A stretch of 9,153 nt of DNA, from NCBI GenBank assembly GCA_964510575.1, contig CAZECN010000062.1, positions 1 to 9,153 on the forward strand, given 5' to 3'. The DNA is from CALKYB01 sp964510575 (GTDB lineage: Bacteria > Bdellovibrionota_C > UBA2361 > SZUA-149 > CALKYB01). The notes beneath the pieces were generated by a model. The model was not told the origin of the DNA, ran no database searches, and saw nothing but the letters and a program-made list of their open reading frames with translations. Shown here one piece after another: positions 1 through 6,961 of the stretch (position 1 is its first letter; every line of letters starts with the position of its first letter). The position numbers and the translations under genes were made by a program.

Positions 1-192
1 ATCTAATGGAAGTCTGCCATCTACAAAAATCACATTACTACCAGAAAAATGGCAGCCCCCACTCTTCACTCTGAAAGCGGGGCCACGAGAAAGATTTTCT
101 CGTCGAACAGAGAAGCCTCTGCTTTCAATTATCTTCTTAAGTTTTTTAACCTGAGACTCAAGCTCACGCTCTTTTGCAGATTTCTTTTTCAA
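1..192 (-). CDS. Conserved-looking small hypothetical protein, N-terminal part (cut by window edge)
   Basis: An open frame of 64 codons runs from a TTG at 192-190 down to base 1 and continues beyond the window. An in-frame TAA lies two codons upstream of the TTG, so the N-terminus cannot extend further; no ATG or GTG start lies close behind it. A purine/G-rich stretch (GAGGGCGG) 7-11 bases upstream can act as ribosome binding site. Residues 1-25 are rich in Lys and Glu and look like a short charged coiled coil. From about residue 26 there is a compact Arg/Gly-rich domain with SVRRE, SRGPAFRVKSG and, near the edge, FVDGRLPLD. The protein-like composition argues that this is a real gene. I believe similar small proteins of unknown function occur in deltaproteobacteria-like genomes, but that is recollection. 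It lies 135 bp after the winged-helix gene, past a weak terminator. No function is assigned. Confidence 0.7.
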   Translation of the reverse strand, partial: MKKKSAKERELESQVKKLKKIIESRGFSVRRENLSRGPAFRVKSGGCHFSGSNVIFVDGRLPLD

Positions 193-305
193 TTTTTAAC
201 CGCCCTCGAATAGTAAAATTTTGAAAGGATAGGGTAACTTGAAGGAGCTTGCTAGACAAGTCCGTTTTAACGAAAATTACCAAACATTTAGCATCAAGTT
301 TTAAT

Positions 306-325
306 AAAAAATGCTTGCGATAAGC
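306..325 (-). terminator. Weak intrinsic terminator after the winged-helix gene
   Basis: On the minus strand a GCTT/AAGC stem with a five-base loop (313-325) starts two bases after the TAG stop of the upstream gene and is followed by A plus six T (306-311). An AAAAAT just inside the end of the coding region can pair with ATTTTT and lengthen the stem with a bulge. The core stem has only four base pairs, so termination may be partial, allowing read-through into the gene that starts at 192. Confidence 0.4.
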
Positions 326-327
326 TC

Positions 328-1107
328 CTAAGATTTTTGCAAATTCTCGAGTTGCCGTTCGTAATATCTCAACATAGGCTGCCAAAGGTAGCGAGCCCTG
401 TTTTCGCCACCAGTCTCAAGTTCCCACCGACCAAGGCTAACAGGTATCGAACCAATTAGTTCTTTTAAAGGTTTTTGGCTATTCAATCCGTAGGGGTACT
501 TTTCCTCTATTGTCTCAGCGACCTGTTGGAGTTCTTGTCCCTTGCGAAACAAATCAGATGCTAACTGGGCACTTTTCTTTCCCTCGTCAACTCGCACTCT
601 CAATTTGAAAATTTCCTGCTCTAACCTTTTTTTCTGTTCACTAATCAAGTCTCTGGTATCGAAAAGAGATTTGATTTCAATCTTTAAAGCAATAGGAAAC
701 TTACTTCCCTCTGATTCCACTAAATCAGTGACTAGCTCTTGATAACTACTCAAAAAATAGTGAAGAAAGCTGAAATTTTCTGGACGAAGTAAGGTCTTGG
801 AGCCTCGCATTCGAGCCACCAACTCAATAAGACCTGGTCGGGTTAATCGATAGCTCGGCTTTCCATCTTTGAGAACCTTACGAACAAAACCCTCCTCCAC
901 CAACTTATCCAAATAGCGAAGAATCTGCGTATTGCTAAGCTTTAAAACATCAGAGTCCAGACTTGATTCTATCCAGTTGGTGAACAACTCAATCATGAAT
1001 CTCACGTCTCGTTGTCGAAAACCGCTATCTCCATTGCTAGCATGAGCAGCAACTATTGCTCCGCTAACATAAAGCTCATATCGATCAAATAAAGAGTCAG
1101 TTCTCAT
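328..1107 (-). CDS. Winged-helix domain protein with C-terminal coiled coil, function unknown
   Basis: A 259-residue soluble protein starting at ATG 1107, with no signal peptide or membrane segment. Residues about 53-98 have the pattern of a winged helix-turn-helix: a helix, a recognition-like helix (TQILRYLDKLVEEGFV), then a Gly-Lys wing and YRLTRPGLIEL, as in PadR/MarR-like folds. Residues about 100-150 are helical and hydrophobic. Residues about 153-203 are a Lys/Glu/Gln-rich predicted coiled coil that could mediate dimerisation. The Shine-Dalgarno sequence is poor; the start lies 35 bp after the stop of the acyltransferase fusion, so translation may depend on the upstream message. The context suggests an operon with the membrane-lipid gene. 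It may be a DNA-binding regulator, or the winged helix may serve protein contacts; the sequence does not decide. No specific family name is claimed. Confidence 0.8.
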   Translation of the reverse strand: MRTDSLFDRYELYVSGAIVAAHASNGDSGFRQRDVRFMIELFTNWIESSLDSDVLKLSNTQILRYLDKLVEEGFVRKVLKDGKPSYRLTRPGLIELVARMRGSKTLLRPENFSFLHYFLSSYQELVTDLVESEGSKFPIALKIEIKSLFDTRDLISEQKKRLEQEIFKLRVRVDEGKKSAQLASDLFRKGQELQQVAETIEEKYPYGLNSQKPLKELIGSIPVSLGRWELETGGENRARYLWQPMLRYYERQLENLQKS

Positions 1108-1142
1108 AACAGAGCAATTGGCTATTTAGAACAACATTAAAA

Positions 1143-4100
1143 CTAGGCGAAAGCCTTAGCTGCAATACCTTTAACGGCCTTGAGATCAGTCTTACCAGAA
1201 CCTAGCATTGGTATTTCCTCAACTTCAATATAACTTCCTTGTTTAGGAATCCAAAGGTTAGGCAAACCAACTTCAGATAACCGCTGCTTTAGATCACTCG
1301 CATCTAGCTCGACCGTTGATAAAACTACGAGCTTCTCTCCTTTTTTTTCATCAGGAACCGCTGTTACCACACAAGAGAAGTTTTCGCCCTTAGTTGAACC
1401 AACAACCTGATAGATGGATTCTTCAATCTTTAAATGGGGAACCATTTCTCCACCTATCTTAGAGAAACGTGAAAGTCTGTCTGTTATAGTTATAAAACCA
1501 TCTTCATCTAAACGAGCGACATCCCCAGTCTGATACCAGCCATCTTGCAAGACTTCAGCAGTCTTTTCCTCGTCATTAAGGTAACCCTCCATAACGTTAG
1601 GACCTTTGACTAGCATCAAACCATCTTCGCCAGGAGCTAGCAGCTTTCCATCCTCAATTCCCACAACTCTAACCGCAACCCCGGGCAAAGGGTGCCCCAC
1701 AGTACCGGGCTTATTACCGGTCTGCTCAACTCGACTGTCTTTGAAATCAGGTACGTTCATCACAGCCACCGGAGAAAGCTCGCTCGCTCCGTAGCCTTCC
1801 ATTGGCAAGACTCCAAACTTTTTCTGGAAAGATCTAGCCAATCTTTCAGACAGTTTCTCTGCTCCAGTAATTACGAAACGCAGAGTTTTTAACTGCTCAG
1901 GCTTACAGCGACGTAAAAACCCTGTTAGAAAAGTCGGCGTGCTCATTAGGATAGTTCCTTTTTCCTTCTGCACTAACTCACCAATCACAGAGGCTTCTAG
2001 GGGATTGGGATGATAACTTGAACGAACACCTGAAAGAATAGGTAGCCAAAATGTCCCAGTGAATCCAAAAGCGTGAAACAAAGGCAAGACTCCTATCATA
2101 CTGTCCTTCTTACCCACCTGGAAAACCGAATACATACTATCGATATTACTCATTATATTCGCATGGGTAAGTTTAACGCCTTTAGGTTCTCCCGTGCTAC
2201 CACTAGAAAAAATCACAGTGGCCAGAGATTCCTCAGGGCTGCTTCGAAATCCAGTAAGGCGCTTTAGTACAAAACTTGGGAGAAGTAGAGCCATCGAAGC
2301 TGCTTTCAATTTTTCGACAGCTGAAAACTCAAATAAAGAGCTGACTTCTTGGACTAAACCCCTACTACTTTCAGAAAGCTCTCCTGGTATTTTTTCAATA
2401 AACTCCCCATTTGAAATGATGGTCTTTATTCCACATTGCTGAACGGCTGATTCTAGTGCAGATGAGGAAGCTGTGTAATTTAAATTCACTGGAACTTTTC
2501 CAGCAAAGAGAGCTCCCAAGTTACTAACGACACCAGCGACTGAAGTCGGTAGAAGAATCCCAACCATATCGCCCTCCTCACTTTTTAGCTTCGAGGCAAG
2601 CGCTAGGGTGGAACTAAGAGTATTAAAATAGTTTAAACTCTTGCCAGTAGTATCGCTAATACAAGGGCTAAAAAGATTTTTTCTAGCCACCGACAAAAAT
2701 CTATTCTGCAGATGTAATAAATCTTTCCTTCTGCTGATTGCCGACTCAGCTGCCAATTCCTGTACTTTCTGCCTAACCTCCCAAGCCTTTGAGGTTGAAG
2801 GCATGGCTTCACCAAAAACTAAACTCAGTCTATATGGAATTTGCCTTGGCCATTTTCTAATAACATTTCCACCTGAATAGCTGAAGACACTACCCCAAAG
2901 TTGATCCAAACATGCAGGTATAATTGGCTGGTCCAGACCCTTTACTATCTTTTCCAAGCCCTTGTTGAAGGAGAGCATGTTTCCAACTCTAGTCAAACCA
3001 CCTTCTGCAAAAATACAAACCAACTCTCCAGACTCCACAATTTGCCTGGCTTTTTTTAGAGCCGCCATTGTCTCTTTAGGATTCCCTTTCGAATCTACTG
3101 GAATAGCCTGCACAGCCTTTGCAAACAGCTTTACAAGTGGTTTTTCATAAATAGGTTTATAAATGACGAAGCGAACAGGTCTCTTCGTGGCTGCCAGAAT
3201 AATCGAAGCGTCAGCGTAACTAACATGATTGCAAACGATTAGCGCTCCTCCTGCCTCAGGAATGTTACTGAGCCCCTTGATATTGACTTTGTAAAAAATA
3301 TTAGTAACGAGCCAGTTAAGACAACGAACAAACATTTCAGGCATAGTCTTCACCGCGAATACAGTAAACAAAGGAACAATTAACCCAATCAGTAAGAACA
3401 GACCTCTTCCTCCAATGCCAAAGACATCGACCAAGAGCCAAATCAGTAAAGCTCCAGCTATTACGGAGGAGAGTGAAACAAAATTACTAGCGGCAATATA
3501 TTTACCTCGTCGATCAAGAGGGCTCTTTTCTTGAAGATAGGCATCTAGCGGCACTATAAATGCTCCAGCAGCTATCCCAGAAAAGAAAGCTGAGATAACA
3601 CCTAAAACTATGGAGCCACCAAAAATCCCTAAAACCAGAGATGCTAGAGACATTCCAACCATCCCAAGTGGCACCAAGCCAAGTTCTACTTTTCCTTGAG
3701 AGACAATACCCGCTGAGATACTTCCCACTCCAATACCAATGGCCAAAGAGGTAAGGAAAGCTCCACTCCATATATCAAAATTAAGCTCCTTAAAGTCACC
3801 GATGTAAACAAAAGCCGCTAGTTGAATAAAAGAGCCAATAAACCAGAAAAAAGCGATCGCAATAAACACAAGCCAGAGATTACGATTCTCTTTAACTTCT
3901 TTAAGCACTGAAAAGACATCGCCCCAGGGAAGCTTTTCGAACCGAGACTCCCCGTTTGCAACGTCTTGCTTGGGAATCTTCAATGACGCAATAAACCCTA
4001 AGCAAGCAAAAGAAACCAAAGCCAATCCGGGAAGCAGAAACCTCGCATCACTCATTGCATTCAACACAGATCCTAAGGCTGTTCCAAAAATGATCGCCAT

Positions 4101-4568
4101 AAAATTAAGGAACTCTAGCTGACCATTCCCTCGAGATAGATCTTGTTTCTTGAGTAGCTCAGGTAATATTCCATACTTACAAGGGCTCATCAGAGTGCTC
4201 TGCAAGCCCATAAGGAATAAAATTAAAAGGAGGATTTTATAATATCCGGAAACGAAGCAAAAAGCTCCCAAGCCCATCAATCCAATTTCCAGTAATTTAA
4301 AAAGCTTGATGGTTTCAGACTTGGAGTAGCGGTCAGCAACAGTCCCTGCCCAACTGGCAAAAATAACATATGGCAGTGCAAAAAAGATTTGAGTCATGCA
4401 CAGGTAGGAAATCCCTTCCCCATTGACCAGAGCAAACTCTGCAATCAAAAGAGAAACCAGTATCTTAAAAGAATTATCGTTTAGAGTTCCAAGGAACTGG
4501 GAGAATAAAAAGGATTTAAAACCTTTTGCCAAATTCGCCTTAGTACCCGATTCAGAGTTACCTAGCAT
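1143..4568 (-). CDS. MFS transporter / PlsC acyltransferase / acyl-ACP synthetase fusion (LplT-Aas type)
   Basis: A 1141-residue three-domain inner-membrane protein. Residues about 15-410 form an MFS transporter with roughly 12 hydrophobic segments and a loop-2/3 motif (ADRYSKSETIK), like the lysophospholipid flippase LplT. Residues about 425-610 are a PlsC-type glycerophospholipid acyltransferase: the catalytic HX4D is H448-D453 (NHVSYAD), and motif III is FAEGGLTR at 520-527. Residues about 640-1141 are an AMP-forming acyl-ACP synthetase: P-loop SSGSTGEPKG (788-797), GYGASE (925-930), TGD (1014-1016), DR (1030-1031) and the C-terminal lysine in GSGKTD (K1126). In E. coli LplT and Aas are separate proteins that import lysophosphatidylethanolamine and re-acylate it on an acyl carrier protein; one-chain fusions are a known architecture of about this length. 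Here Ala replaces the usual Pro of motif III. The start ATG lies 21 bp after the upstream stop, so the two are probably cotranscribed. Confidence 0.95.
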   Translation of the reverse strand: MLGNSESGTKANLAKGFKSFLFSQFLGTLNDNSFKILVSLLIAEFALVNGEGISYLCMTQIFFALPYVIFASWAGTVADRYSKSETIKLFKLLEIGLMGLGAFCFVSGYYKILLLILFLMGLQSTLMSPCKYGILPELLKKQDLSRGNGQLEFLNFMAIIFGTALGSVLNAMSDARFLLPGLALVSFACLGFIASLKIPKQDVANGESRFEKLPWGDVFSVLKEVKENRNLWLVFIAIAFFWFIGSFIQLAAFVYIGDFKELNFDIWSGAFLTSLAIGIGVGSISAGIVSQGKVELGLVPLGMVGMSLASLVLGIFGGSIVLGVISAFFSGIAAGAFIVPLDAYLQEKSPLDRRGKYIAASNFVSLSSVIAGALLIWLLVDVFGIGGRGLFLLIGLIVPLFTVFAVKTMPEMFVRCLNWLVTNIFYKVNIKGLSNIPEAGGALIVCNHVSYADASIILAATKRPVRFVIYKPIYEKPLVKLFAKAVQAIPVDSKGNPKETMAALKKARQIVESGELVCIFAEGGLTRVGNMLSFNKGLEKIVKGLDQPIIPACLDQLWGSVFSYSGGNVIRKWPRQIPYRLSLVFGEAMPSTSKAWEVRQKVQELAAESAISRRKDLLHLQNRFLSVARKNLFSPCISDTTGKSLNYFNTLSSTLALASKLKSEEGDMVGILLPTSVAGVVSNLGALFAGKVPVNLNYTASSSALESAVQQCGIKTIISNGEFIEKIPGELSESSRGLVQEVSSLFEFSAVEKLKAASMALLLPSFVLKRLTGFRSSPEESLATVIFSSGSTGEPKGVKLTHANIMSNIDSMYSVFQVGKKDSMIGVLPLFHAFGFTGTFWLPILSGVRSSYHPNPLEASVIGELVQKEKGTILMSTPTFLTGFLRRCKPEQLKTLRFVITGAEKLSERLARSFQKKFGVLPMEGYGASELSPVAVMNVPDFKDSRVEQTGNKPGTVGHPLPGVAVRVVGIEDGKLLAPGEDGLMLVKGPNVMEGYLNDEEKTAEVLQDGWYQTGDVARLDEDGFITITDRLSRFSKIGGEMVPHLKIEESIYQVVGSTKGENFSCVVTAVPDEKKGEKLVVLSTVELDASDLKQRLSEVGLPNLWIPKQGSYIEVEEIPMLGSGKTDLKAVKGIAAKAFA

Positions 4569-4589
4569 CTCTTATAACAAAGCCACTAG

Positions 4590-4991
4590 CTATCGTCTTC
4601 GACGCTCTGAAGAAGTTTCACCTGATTCAAAAATATCGAACTCAAGAGTGTAGAGAATCCAGTTATAGTCTTCATTAATATAAAGCTCTACATCTTCCTC
4701 ATAATAGAGAGAGATTGAAATCTCAGAATGCCCGCTTTCAATAACCAAATCTTCTTCATCTGCGTTAATATCAAGTTTACGCATTTCTTGTCTAATCAAC
4801 CGCCCGATCTGCTTATCTGTTCTAGAGTCAGCAGTCTTGGTTTGGAATTGAATGAGACCACGCAGCTCTTCAGCATTGTAAAGATGGCCAATAATTTTAA
4901 TCCCAAAGAAACCAAAACAAGCAATAACTAGTATCAGCACAAAGTTTGCAAATTTGGATAGTCCTGCTTCTGAATCTCTAAGACTTGGCAT
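4590..4991 (-). CDS. Small single-pass membrane protein of unknown function
   Basis: A 133-residue protein from ATG 4991. The frame stays open to a TTG at 5021, but the ATG has a proper GAGG site five bases upstream and the TTG does not, so the shorter form is chosen. It has a short polar N-terminus, one transmembrane helix at about 14-36 (FVLILVIACFGFFGIKII), a helical stretch about 40-75, and a C-terminal domain with alternating beta-like strands (VIESGHSEISISLYYEEDV), ending in an acidic/serine stretch and four arginines. The layout of an N-terminal anchor followed by a small alpha/beta domain resembles uncharacterised DUF4845-type proteins, but I cannot confirm membership. It is the first gene of the likely operon with the lysophospholipid acyltransferase fusion 21 bp downstream, which hints at a membrane-related role without proving one. 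Confidence 0.75.
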   Translation of the reverse strand: MPSLRDSEAGLSKFANFVLILVIACFGFFGIKIIGHLYNAEELRGLIQFQTKTADSRTDKQIGRLIRQEMRKLDINADEEDLVIESGHSEISISLYYEEDVELYINEDYNWILYTLEFDIFESGETSSERRRR

Positions 4992-4996
4992 GAATC

Positions 4997-5003
4997 CCTC
5001 ACC
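4997..5003 (-). promoter_or_regulatory. Ribosome binding site fixing the start of the single-pass membrane protein
   Basis: On the minus strand GGTGAGG (5003-4997) ends five bases before ATG 4991. The alternative TTG at 5021, ten codons earlier in the same frame, has no comparable site, so the ATG is preferred. Confidence 0.65.
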
Positions 5004-5023
5004 AGATTTCGCTAAAATCAAAC

Positions 5024-5100
5024 GATAGGCTATAACAGGCCCGAAGCAACTGGGCGAGCCTATAAATATTCTTGACCTAGTTTATAGAATTTAAATCTAT
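5024..5100. promoter_or_regulatory. Divergent intergenic region with nested inverted repeats
   Basis: This spacer separates the minus-strand operon from the plus-strand gene at 5121 and must hold promoters for both directions. Perfect inverted repeats are ATAGGC/GCCTAT (5025-5030 and 5058-5063) enclosing GCCC/GGGC (5039-5042 and 5052-5055), CTATAAA/TTTATAG (5060-5066 and 5081-5087), and ATAGA/TCTAT around an ATTTAAA core (5084-5100). A -35-like TTGACC (5072-5077, plus) lies between the arms of the second repeat, but no good -10 hexamer sits 16-18 bases after it. I cannot assign exact promoters. The repeats could be operator sites or, for the first one, a folded leader of the minus-strand operon. 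Confidence 0.4.
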
Positions 5101-5120
5101 CAAGCACTAAGAAAAATAGA

Positions 5121-5558
5121 GTGGCAACTGCGAAAAATAGCAATATTGAACCTTTTTCCCAGAGTGAAAAATCTCAGAGGCCGAAGCTGGCTACTTCTCC
5201 GCCTACTCCATTCAAACTAGCTAGGCTTTTTGTTCCAGGAGCCTTCCTTTTTATACTAGGACTAGGAAATATTGGAGTTGGACACTACAAAACTGCAGAG
5301 TATCAGGAGCTAATGGAGGAGCTGTCAGTAGTTGCAAGTGAGGAAGCAAGTCTCCCAGTTTCTTCTCCTTTAAAAAGAATTGAATTGGCTGAGGTTAAAA
5401 ACAAAAGGTTCGAAGAAAATTTGGCTAAAGCACGAGCCCGCCTAGACTTTTACAGCCTGGTTTCCTTTGGTGGAAAATTAATGTTGGCTCTCAGTTTTAT
5501 TCTTTTTGTAGTCACTAGTTTTATTTTCATAATCCGCAAGCAAAATGAAAGCTTCTAA
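5121..5558 (+). CDS. Two-TM membrane protein with central helical loop, function unknown
   Basis: A 145-residue protein beginning at GTG 5121. A polar N-terminus (about 1-30, Pro/Ser/Lys-rich) is followed by a first transmembrane helix at about 35-54, a charged, probably helical middle segment (about 56-110) with many Glu/Lys/Arg, and a second transmembrane helix at about 113-138, then a short positively charged tail (RKQNESF). Charge distribution suggests both ends are cytoplasmic and the middle part periplasmic. The ribosome binding site is weak, so the start is less certain, but no other start codon precedes the first hydrophobic segment convincingly. It is transcribed away from the lipid operon and converges on the lipoprotein gene, 98 bp away. 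I do not recognise the family. Confidence 0.7.
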   Translation: MATAKNSNIEPFSQSEKSQRPKLATSPPTPFKLARLFVPGAFLFILGLGNIGVGHYKTAEYQELMEELSVVASEEASLPVSSPLKRIELAEVKNKRFEENLAKARARLDFYSLVSFGGKLMLALSFILFVVTSFIFIIRKQNESF

Positions 5559-5571
5559 GCTGCTCATTGCT

Positions 5572-5613
5572 AAAAAAGAAAACGCCGAGACAACTTAAAA
5601 GTCGCCTCGGCGT
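5572..5613 (-). terminator. Intrinsic terminator of the lipoprotein gene
   Basis: A perfect 8-bp GC-rich stem (ACGCCGAG 5582-5589 with CTCGGCGT 5606-5613) continues inward through one C-G pair flanked by two A-C mismatches to ACTT/AAGT around a two-base loop. On the minus strand it is followed by TTTTCTTTTTT, a good U-tract. It lies about 45 bases after the lipoprotein stop codon. On the plus strand there is no T-run, so it terminates the plus-strand gene at best weakly. Confidence 0.85.
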
Positions 5614-5656
5614 CAAACCCTCCTCTTAATAAATCAAGAGCAAAGCATAAGCGGAG

Positions 5657-6289
5657 CTAGAACCTCAAACAGGTGTCCTGTCCATCTCTGGTCATAATCA
5701 TCATACTTAGACGATTCTGAACTGAGCTAAACTGAGTGCTCTCACTTCGCCAATGCTGTCGTCCGATAGGTCCATCAGCTGTTGCAACAAAGTTAAAGCA
5801 TCCCGCTTCAGCCAATGGAATCGACTGACCGTCACTCAATACAAGTGTCACCGAATCGAAGAAGTCACCATTGGCATTACAGCCAAAAGTGAAACCAGCG
5901 TCATCGGTGAAATTCTGAAGTGGCGGCCACGTGAATTGAAAAGGTAGCAAGCAAACTAAGCTATTGTTCCGGGTTCTACTAGAGATACACTGAAAACCAT
6001 CGTTAGAGGAAATCTGCGTTGGAGGATTAGAGCAGTTATCTGGAATAAAGAAACTTGTACTAGTCCCTGAAGCTGGAAAGTTGCCCGCTGGCACACTAAC
6101 TACTGCACCGGAGTCTCCTCCCGCATTGATACTAGTTCCACCACCATTCACGCTGGCACTGCCATCAGATCCGTCTACTGAAACCGAACCATCTTCACCA
6201 GAAAGGTCGATGTCATCATCACCACAACCGTTCAGCACAAGACCAACCAAGGCCAGAGCAAACATCTTTTTAAATAAATTTTGATTCAT
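5657..6289 (-). CDS. Cysteine-containing lipoprotein with Gly/Ser/Asp linker, function unknown
   Basis: A 210-residue protein from ATG 6289. The N-terminus is a type II signal peptide: basic start (NQNLFKK), hydrophobic core, and lipobox LNGC with the lipidated Cys at 22; the +2 residue is Gly, which by E. coli rules does not retain the protein in the inner membrane. Residues 24-66 form a low-complexity Asp/Gly/Ser linker with two degenerate units (DGSVSVDG, DGSASVNG). The C-terminal domain (about 70-210) has six cysteines (86, 101, 113, 137, 164, 207), an even number that would allow three disulfides in the periplasm or at the surface. A purine-rich AAGAGAAG lies eight bases before the ATG. 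It is flanked by its own promoter and terminator, so it is probably monocistronic. I do not recognise the domain; a surface or adhesion-type role would be speculation. Confidence 0.8.
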   Translation of the reverse strand: MNQNLFKKMFALALVGLVLNGCGDDDIDLSGEDGSVSVDGSDGSASVNGGGTSINAGGDSGAVVSVPAGNFPASGTSTSFFIPDNCSNPPTQISSNDGFQCISSRTRNNSLVCLLPFQFTWPPLQNFTDDAGFTFGCNANGDFFDSVTLVLSDGQSIPLAEAGCFNFVATADGPIGRQHWRSESTQFSSVQNRLSMMIMTRDGQDTCLRF

Positions 6290-6309
6290 ATCAATTTCTT
6301 CTCTTAGCT

Positions 6310-6351
6310 ATTAAAACCGCTTGATTCGGTTGTTTATGATTAAAACTGCTT
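6310..6351. repeat. Two 13-bp direct repeats in the lipoprotein leader
   Basis: ATTAAAACCGCTT (6310-6322) and ATTAAAACTGCTT (6339-6351) match at 12 of 13 positions and start 29 bp apart, close to three helical turns. The copy nearer the promoter covers the expected transcription start, the other lies in the leader. This placement fits a repressor binding site, which is inference. Confidence 0.5.
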
Positions 6352-6354
6352 CCA

Positions 6355-6383
6355 TTTATAATTTACTGCCCATATTTGGACAA
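6355..6383 (-). promoter_or_regulatory. Sigma-70-type promoter of the lipoprotein gene
   Basis: On the minus strand TTGTCC (6383-6378; four of six consensus bases) is followed by exactly 17 bases and TATAAA (6360-6355; five of six). The expected start is near 6348, giving a leader of about 60 bases before ATG 6289. Confidence 0.6.
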
Positions 6384-6445
6384 GAAGTATAGCAGCCACC
6401 AGTTTAACTAAGCGACAAAGACTCAATCAAGGCAAACTAAAGTTG

Positions 6446-6487
6446 TTATCCACAGGGCGAACAAATTACCAGGTCCCTTGTGGAGAA
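6446..6487. other. Inverted pair of DnaA-box-like 9-mers
   Basis: TTATCCACA (6446-6454) is a perfect match to the strong DnaA box. On the opposite strand TTCTCCACA (6487-6479) differs from it at one position. The arms can also pair through CCACA-GGG with CCC-T-TGTGG and a 17-base loop, so the same sequence could be a stem-loop after the minus-strand gene ending at 6504; no clear U-tract follows. Two boxes without an AT-rich unwinding region or dnaA/dnaN neighbours do not make an origin. Confidence 0.4.
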
Positions 6488-6503
6488 GTAATATCGAGAA
6501 GAA

Positions 6504-6923
6504 TTAGTGAGGTTGGCCTAGATTAGTTTTTTCCGGAATCACAGAAATGATCTCCCAAACCTCGCTTGAGATAGGGCCATTCGGTGTGTTTGCGGAATAT
6601 GGATAAATATTTAATTCCAAGGTGGAACCAACTTTAAGATTTGAAGCAGCTAATTTTTTCAATCGAAAATTCTGTTTCCAACGTAAGTTCGGCCCCCAAC
6701 TTGCCGATATTTTTCTTGTAGAATTACCACCTCCACTAAATCCCTCTGCACAAGAGTTAATCTTAGCATTGTTGCTGATTATCATTTTAACTTTTTCACC
6801 AAGCACATCAGTAGTTAAAATCTTAACTACTTTAGCTTTTGCCCGACACTCATGAACAACTGAAGCCCTGGATTCAGGACAAATTAAAAGGATACAAATT
6901 AGCGGCAATAAGGTTTTTTTCAT
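6504..6923 (-). CDS. Small secreted (periplasmic) protein, function unknown
   Basis: A 139-residue protein from ATG 6923, chosen because it opens directly with a Sec signal peptide (MKKTLLPLICILLIC, cleavage predicted after SRA, residue 20) and has AGGG five bases upstream. The same frame is open to a TTG at 7073, but that extension would bury the signal peptide. The mature part (about 119 residues) is basic, with two cysteines (26 and 58) that could form one disulfide. Alternating hydrophobic and polar stretches (VKMIIS, STLELNIYPYS, SEVWEIISVIP) suggest a small beta-rich domain, and there is a Gly-rich turn at about 61-67. It lies on the same strand as the 63-residue membrane protein upstream but 257 bp away, so it probably has its own promoter. 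I do not recognise the family. Confidence 0.75.
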   Translation of the reverse strand: MKKTLLPLICILLICPESRASVVHECRAKAKVVKILTTDVLGEKVKMIISNNAKINSCAEGFSGGGNSTRKISASWGPNLRWKQNFRLKKLAASNLKVGSTLELNIYPYSANTPNGPISSEVWEIISVIPEKTNLGQPH

Positions 6924-6961
6924 TGGAACCCTGTAGTAAAATAGAGAGTCATAGCTAAATA

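Noticed and set aside
164..385. Minus-strand frame overlapping the end of the winged-helix gene and the TTG-started gene
   Set aside because: It is out of frame with both neighbours and overlaps both; no ribosome binding site or protein-like pattern.
4992..5021. Ten-residue extension of the single-pass membrane protein from a TTG at 5021
   Set aside because: The internal ATG has a well-placed GAGG site and the TTG has none.
5753..5947. Plus-strand frame antisense to the lipoprotein gene
   Set aside because: The minus-strand frame has a signal peptide, lipobox, promoter and terminator; the antisense frame has none of these.
6446..6487. DnaA boxes as a replication origin
   Set aside because: Only two boxes, no AT-rich unwinding repeats and no dnaA, dnaN, gidA or parAB nearby.
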